The notes beneath the pieces are model-generated. The model saw nothing but the letters and a program-made list of their open reading frames with translations. It made no database searches and had not been told where the DNA came from. The translations under genes and the position numbers were made by a program. 7,392 nucleotides of DNA from CAZYVA01 sp964650695 (GTDB lineage Bacteria > Bacillota > Clostridia > Lachnospirales > Lachnospiraceae): positions 1 through 7,392 of the forward strand of contig CAZYVA010000087.1 of NCBI GenBank assembly GCA_964650695.1, given 5' to 3'. Shown here in pieces: positions 4,388-7,392 of this stretch. Each line of letters opens with the position of its first letter. Positions within the stretch are counted from its first letter, which is position 1.

Positions 4388-6298
4388 ATGGCCTCAGTAA
4401 ATTATATGAAAGCCTGCAAAGCAGGGAAAAAAGAATACCAGTCACGGCTGGCCCAGGGAAAGCTCCCTACGCTTGCGGTACTGGATGATATCCTTCCTCC
4501 AAAGGGTTCCTATACGGAAGTCCCTCTTGGGCTGGTCCAGATACCGACAGACCGCATCGTCGGCACAAAAACCGGCGGAAGGAGCAATGCTTTCGCCGCC
4601 AATTTCATGCCCATCTTAAATGAAAACTCCGAGTTTGCGCAGAAATGGGCCGCCCTGTGCGCAAGCCACGAGATGGAAGGGATCCATGAACCTGTCAAGG
4701 CTTACGAATATTACAACCAGTTCTATATCCTGGAAGGGAATAAGCGGGCCAGTGTCATGAAGTTTTTTAAGTCTCCCTCCATTCCGGGGACCGTTACCCG
4801 TATCATCCCTCCAAAGGATGATACGCCGGAAAACCAGATTTACTATGAATTCCTTGATTTTTATGAAGCATCAAAGATCAACCTCATCTGGTTCAGCAAA
4901 AAAGGCGGTTTCCCCGCGCTTGTAAAAGCCATGGGGAAAAAGCCTGAAGAGCCCTGGACGGAGGATGAGCGGCTCGACTTCCGTTCCGCCTATTCCCGGT
5001 TTTTATCGGAATATAAAAGCCGCGGCGGCGACAAGCTGCACATTACCGGAGGCGATGCATTCCTTTCCTTTATCAGTCTTTACAATTATGAAAGCCTGAA
5101 AGAAATGTCCACCCCCGACTTAAAAAAACATGTCGCTTCCTGCTGGGAGGAATTCCTTCTGCTGGATGGCGACGCGTCCGTCGATCTGAAGCTGGATCCT
5201 TCCACCGGGAAGAAACCTTTGTGGAATCATCTGCTCCCTGCGGCCCCCTCTCATTTAAAGGTGGCTTTTGTCTACGAAAAGACAACCGGGACTTCTTCCT
5301 GGACTTACGCGCATGAATTGGGGCGTATGCTTTTGGAGCAGACGTTCCCGGACGAGGTTTCCACCATCTGTTACGAAAATACGACTTTGGAAAACATCGA
5401 TTCCGTTTTGGAGGACGCGGTTGAAAAAAAATGTGACCTGATTTTCACGACTACCCCGCCTTTTGCGACCGCCAGCGTCAAGGCCGCCACGTTCCACCCG
5501 GATGTACGTATCCTGAACTGCTCCCTGGGCACGGCGCACCGTTATATCCGCACTTACTATGCCCGGATGTACGAAGCCAAATTCCTTATGGGGGTCATTG
5601 CAGGCTCCATGGCTTCCAACGGCCGTCTTGCTTATATCGCCGATTATCCGATTTATGGAACCATTGCCAATATCAACGCATTCGCCCTTGGGGCGAAGCT
5701 GGTGAACCCCCGGGCAAAAGTATACCTGGAATGGGATTCTGAGAAAGATATCGATATGGAGGAGCATATCCGCAAGCATGAGGCCGACTGTGTCGCCGCC
5801 AGAGATATGGTGATCCCGGAAAAACCCTCCCCTTATTTCGGCCTCTACCGGACGTCAGACAGCTACCCCAGGAATCTTGCCATGCCGCTCTGGCACTGGG
5901 GACGTATGTATGAAAAATTGATCCGGCAGATTATGGACGGAACCTGGAAATACGATGACCCTTCCAAAAACACCAAAGCCATCAACTATTGGTGGGGGAT
6001 GCCTTCCGGCGTGGTTGACATCATCCTCTCCAGCAATATCCCGATTGGCACGAGACGCCTGATCCGCCTGTTGAAAAAAAATATCTGCGATGGAAGCTTC
6101 CATCCGTTCGCCGGTGTCTTATACTCGCAGTCCGGGCCCGTGCAGACGGATCCGGACGGATGCCTGACGCCGGAAGCAATCGCTACGATGGACTGGCTTG
6201 CAGAAAATATCATAGGCGCGGTTCCACAAAAGGAACACTTAAAAGAGGATGCCGCGCCTGTCGTCTCCCAACAAGGCATCCAGCCGTTAAAGCAGTAA
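4388..6298 (+). CDS. Cytosolic fusion of a ParB/Srx-like module and a BMP/PnrA-type nucleoside-binding module
   Basis: A 636-aa protein without signal peptide, lipobox or membrane segment. About residues 40-140 form a ParB/sulfiredoxin-like region: GRSNAFAANFMPIL at 64-77, SEFAQKW at 81-87, and FYILEGNKRASVMKFF at 112-127, whose EGNKR-x-SV resembles the ParB GERR-x-x-A box. Residues 140-285 are a helical linker of unknown role. From about 290 the chain looks like a BMP/PnrA substrate-binding protein: KVAFVYE, SWTYAHELGR (304-313), CDLIFTTTPPF (349-359), YYARMYEAKFLMGVIAG (390-406), and GRLAYIADYPIYG and NAFALGAKLVNP (412-441). Known BMP proteins are surface lipoproteins binding purine nucleosides for ABC import; here the domain would be intracellular and no permease genes are visible. 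AAGGGAG seven bases upstream supports the start. A nucleoside-sensing role is inferred, not shown. The metallophosphoesterase follows 93 bp later. Confidence 0.82.
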   Translation: MASVNYMKACKAGKKEYQSRLAQGKLPTLAVLDDILPPKGSYTEVPLGLVQIPTDRIVGTKTGGRSNAFAANFMPILNENSEFAQKWAALCASHEMEGIHEPVKAYEYYNQFYILEGNKRASVMKFFKSPSIPGTVTRIIPPKDDTPENQIYYEFLDFYEASKINLIWFSKKGGFPALVKAMGKKPEEPWTEDERLDFRSAYSRFLSEYKSRGGDKLHITGGDAFLSFISLYNYESLKEMSTPDLKKHVASCWEEFLLLDGDASVDLKLDPSTGKKPLWNHLLPAAPSHLKVAFVYEKTTGTSSWTYAHELGRMLLEQTFPDEVSTICYENTTLENIDSVLEDAVEKKCDLIFTTTPPFATASVKAATFHPDVRILNCSLGTAHRYIRTYYARMYEAKFLMGVIAGSMASNGRLAYIADYPIYGTIANINAFALGAKLVNPRAKVYLEWDSEKDIDMEEHIRKHEADCVAARDMVIPEKPSPYFGLYRTSDSYPRNLAMPLWHWGRMYEKLIRQIMDGTWKYDDPSKNTKAINYWWGMPSGVVDIILSSNIPIGTRRLIRLLKKNICDGSFHPFAGVLYSQSGPVQTDPDGCLTPEAIATMDWLAENIIGAVPQKEHLKEDAAPVVSQQGIQPLKQ

Positions 6299-6306
6299 AA
6301 AGCTGC

Positions 6307-6322
6307 CCGGTATCTGTACCGG
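6307..6322 (+). repeat. Small hairpin between the BMP-fusion and phosphoesterase genes
   Basis: CCGGTA-TCTG-TACCGG is a perfect 6-bp stem with a 4-nt loop, starting eight bases after the stop codon. There is no T-run after it, so read-through into the phosphoesterase gene is likely. It may be a processing or stabilising hairpin. Confidence 0.4.
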
Positions 6323-6391
6323 CTGCCGTTTGATGCCAAAAACGGGCCGCGCCGCCTGGCTTCCCGCGCCGTCCCAAAAGGAAACAGAACC

Positions 6392-7000
6392 ATGAACATA
6401 CTTGTGATTTCCGATAAGGAATCCCCGTCCCTGTGGGATTATTTTGACAAGAGCAGAGTAGAGAATATTGACCTGATCATCTCCTGCGGCGACCTGGATC
6501 CGGATTACCTTTCCTTCCTTGTCACCCTTTCCAATGTCCCCGTCCTTTATGTATGCGGGAACCATGACGATGATTACAAACGTAAGCCGCCGGAAGGCTG
6601 TATTTGTATTGAGGACGATATCTTTGTCTATCAGGGCGTCCGCATCCTGGGGCTTGGCGGCTCCATGCGCTACCGGGACGGGAAGCACCAGTACACCGAA
6701 GCGCAGATGAGGCGCAGGATCCGCAGGCTGTGGCCAAAGCTCCGGCAGCATCGGGGCTTTGACATCCTGGTGGCACACGCGCCCGCGAAAGGGTTCGGGG
6801 ACGGCCAGGACCTGGCGCACCAAGGTTTCCAATGCTTCCTGGAACTCCTGGAAAAATACCAGCCCAGGTACTTTTTCCACGGACATGTACATCTGCCTTA
6901 CAGCCAAAGCGCCAAGAGAAGCACATGGTACCGGAACACCCTGATCGTCAACGCATATGAACGGTATGTGGTGGAATGCGACTTTGCCGTCGGAAGATAG
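6392..7000 (+). CDS. Calcineurin-like metallophosphoesterase
   Basis: A 202-aa soluble phosphoesterase of the two-metal calcineurin-like fold. Motifs in order: SDKE at 7-10 (motif I, usually D-x-H), SCGDLD at 31-36 (metal-bridging Asp34), GNHD at 56-59, AHAP at 128-131 (His129), and GHVH at 164-167. Motif I carries Glu10 where His is usual, which could alter one metal site. The substrate is unknown; the family includes cyclic-nucleotide and nucleotide phosphodiesterases and protein phosphatases. The start is preceded by AAAAGGA about nine bases upstream. It lies 93 bp after the ParB-like/BMP gene on the same strand with no intrinsic terminator between, so the two may share a transcript and function. 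No clear terminator is seen after its stop. Confidence 0.88.
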   Translation: MNILVISDKESPSLWDYFDKSRVENIDLIISCGDLDPDYLSFLVTLSNVPVLYVCGNHDDDYKRKPPEGCICIEDDIFVYQGVRILGLGGSMRYRDGKHQYTEAQMRRRIRRLWPKLRQHRGFDILVAHAPAKGFGDGQDLAHQGFQCFLELLEKYQPRYFFHGHVHLPYSQSAKRSTWYRNTLIVNAYERYVVECDFAVGR

Positions 7001-7027
7001 TGGTTATGCCCGTAACTGTTGCCTCCA

Positions 7028-7192
7028 TTATATCTTGTCAATCTTATCAAGAAGTCCAGCCAAACGCTCCTGATCGGCTGCCATCAAAAATTCTTTGGAA
7101 GAAAGCGGATAAAGTTTTAAAAAATCCACCTTACCCACAGGGAAAGATGTGCCTTGGCACAAAGCGATCCCAAACAAGGAACCGGCGCAGCC
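7028..7192 (-). pseudogene. Internal fragment of a DUF4143-type AAA ATPase
   Basis: The minus-strand frame reads CAGSLFGIALCQGTSF, then PVGKVDFLKLYPLS and KEFLMAADQERL, ending at TAA (7030-7028). This closely matches the middle of AAA_14/DUF4143 ATPases, which typically read AGSLLG-x-A-x-x-QGTSFPVGKVDFL-x-LYP-x-SF-x-EFL. The Walker A region and the DUF4143 C-terminal part are missing on both sides, and the open frame before 7192 does not look like the family. There is no start codon with a ribosome site. It is a decayed remnant of about 55 codons. The family identification is from recognition of the motif, not a search. Confidence 0.75.
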
Positions 7193-7220
7193 CCCGTTTA
7201 AAAAGGCTACGCCGGTTCTT
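7177..7220. repeat. Strong inverted repeat at the edge of the ATPase remnant
   Basis: Arms 7177-7192 and 7205-7220 pair over 16 positions around a 12-nt loop. The core is AACCGGCG/CGCCGGTT plus AGCC/GGCT. In minus-strand RNA the single core mismatch becomes a G-U wobble. One arm coincides with the first codons of the ATPase remnant. A weak bidirectional terminator is possible, but no proper U-run follows on either side. Confidence 0.6.
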
Positions 7221-7250
7221 GCATTCAATACCGCCTTATTCCTGCCAGGC

Positions 7251-7303
7251 AAAATCTATCTGTGGGTTCTTACACAGAAAATCTCTCTGTGGTTTTTACA
7301 CAG
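7251..7303 (-). repeat. Two tandem 26-27-bp hairpin repeats downstream of tRNA-Ser
   Basis: Plus-strand units 7251-7277 and 7278-7303 both begin AAAATCT and end TACACAG, differing by one indel and two substitutions. Each contains CTGTG and CACAG arms, giving a 5-bp hairpin. On the minus strand each hairpin is followed a few bases later by TTTT. They start one base past the tRNA 3' end and may terminate or help process the tRNA transcript. Confidence 0.65.
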
Positions 7304-7304
7304 A

Positions 7305-7391
7305 CGGAGAGTGTGGGATTCGAACCCACGTGCCCAAAAAGGACAACCGCATTTCGAGTGCGGCTCGTTATGACCACTTCGATAACTCTCC
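7305..7391 (-). tRNA. tRNA-Ser (anticodon CGA)
   Basis: A complete 87-nt class II tRNA. The acceptor stem is GGAGAGT (7391-7385) with ACTCTCC (7312-7306) and discriminator G at 7305. The anticodon arm is CCGCA-CTCGAAA-TGCGG, so the anticodon is CGA, reading UCG serine codons. The long variable arm (TGTCC-TTTTT-GGGCA) is typical of tRNA-Ser. The T arm is GTGGG-TTCGAAT-CCCAC. The 3' CCA is not encoded. The promoter would lie beyond the right edge. Confidence 0.97.
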
Positions 7392-7392
7392 A

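Noticed and set aside
4255..4488. Plus-strand frame of 77 codons overlapping the ParB-like/BMP start
   Set aside because: It begins at a T-run without a ribosome site, contains the promoter of the real gene, and overlaps that gene's start in another frame.
5255..6103. Minus-strand open frames within the ParB-like/BMP gene
   Set aside because: They are shadows of a 636-codon gene with clear motifs and ribosome site; no independent support.
6287..6926. Minus-strand frames opposite the metallophosphoesterase
   Set aside because: Antisense to a gene with complete catalytic motifs; no ribosome sites and no recognisable domain.
7149..7373. Plus-strand frame of 74 codons crossing into the tRNA gene
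   Set aside because: Its C-terminal part (WDSNPRAQKGQPHFECGS) is the translated antisense of tRNA-Ser, a frequent false prediction.
1..7392. CRISPR array, insertion sequence or phage genes
   Set aside because: No regularly spaced repeats, transposase motifs or phage-like proteins were seen; the only repeats are the short elements listed.

Overview
The window looks like chromosomal DNA from a Gram-positive anaerobe of the Clostridia, most likely a Lachnospiraceae relative. This is inferred from GC near 50%, strong AGGAGG-type ribosome binding sites, the purE-purM gene order, a VanZ-family gene, and a signal-peptide-less BMP-domain protein of a kind I associate with Clostridia. No database search was possible.

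Left part, minus strand (read right to left). A proline-iminopeptidase-like hydrolase (4017-3133) ends at a compact intrinsic terminator (3109-3091). A good promoter (3044-3016) then drives pyrE (2907-2227) after a leader of about 100 nt. Next comes a cassette of three small membrane-protein genes (2058-1046): a 50-aa hydrophobic protein, a VanZ-family protein, and a 132-aa three-helix protein. The last two overlap by 80 nt. A terminator (1040-1007) closes the cassette. purE (963-457) and the 5' part of purM (363 to the left edge) follow. The window therefore holds parts of both pyrimidine and purine de novo synthesis, with an uncharacterised membrane cassette between them.

Right part, plus strand. 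From a divergent 370-bp intergenic region, an extended -10 promoter leads to a 636-aa protein (4388-6298). It appears to join an N-terminal ParB/sulfiredoxin-like module to a C-terminal BMP/PnrA-type purine-nucleoside-binding module, with no signal peptide. A calcineurin-like metallophosphoesterase (6392-7000) follows on the same strand with no obvious terminator between them. This pair is the best candidate here for an undescribed system, possibly a cytosolic purine-nucleoside sensor with a phosphoesterase partner.

Right edge. A short remnant of a DUF4143-type AAA ATPase (7192-7028, minus) abuts a strong inverted repeat. Next come two tandem hairpin-forming repeats, then a complete tRNA-Ser(CGA) gene (7391-7305, minus).
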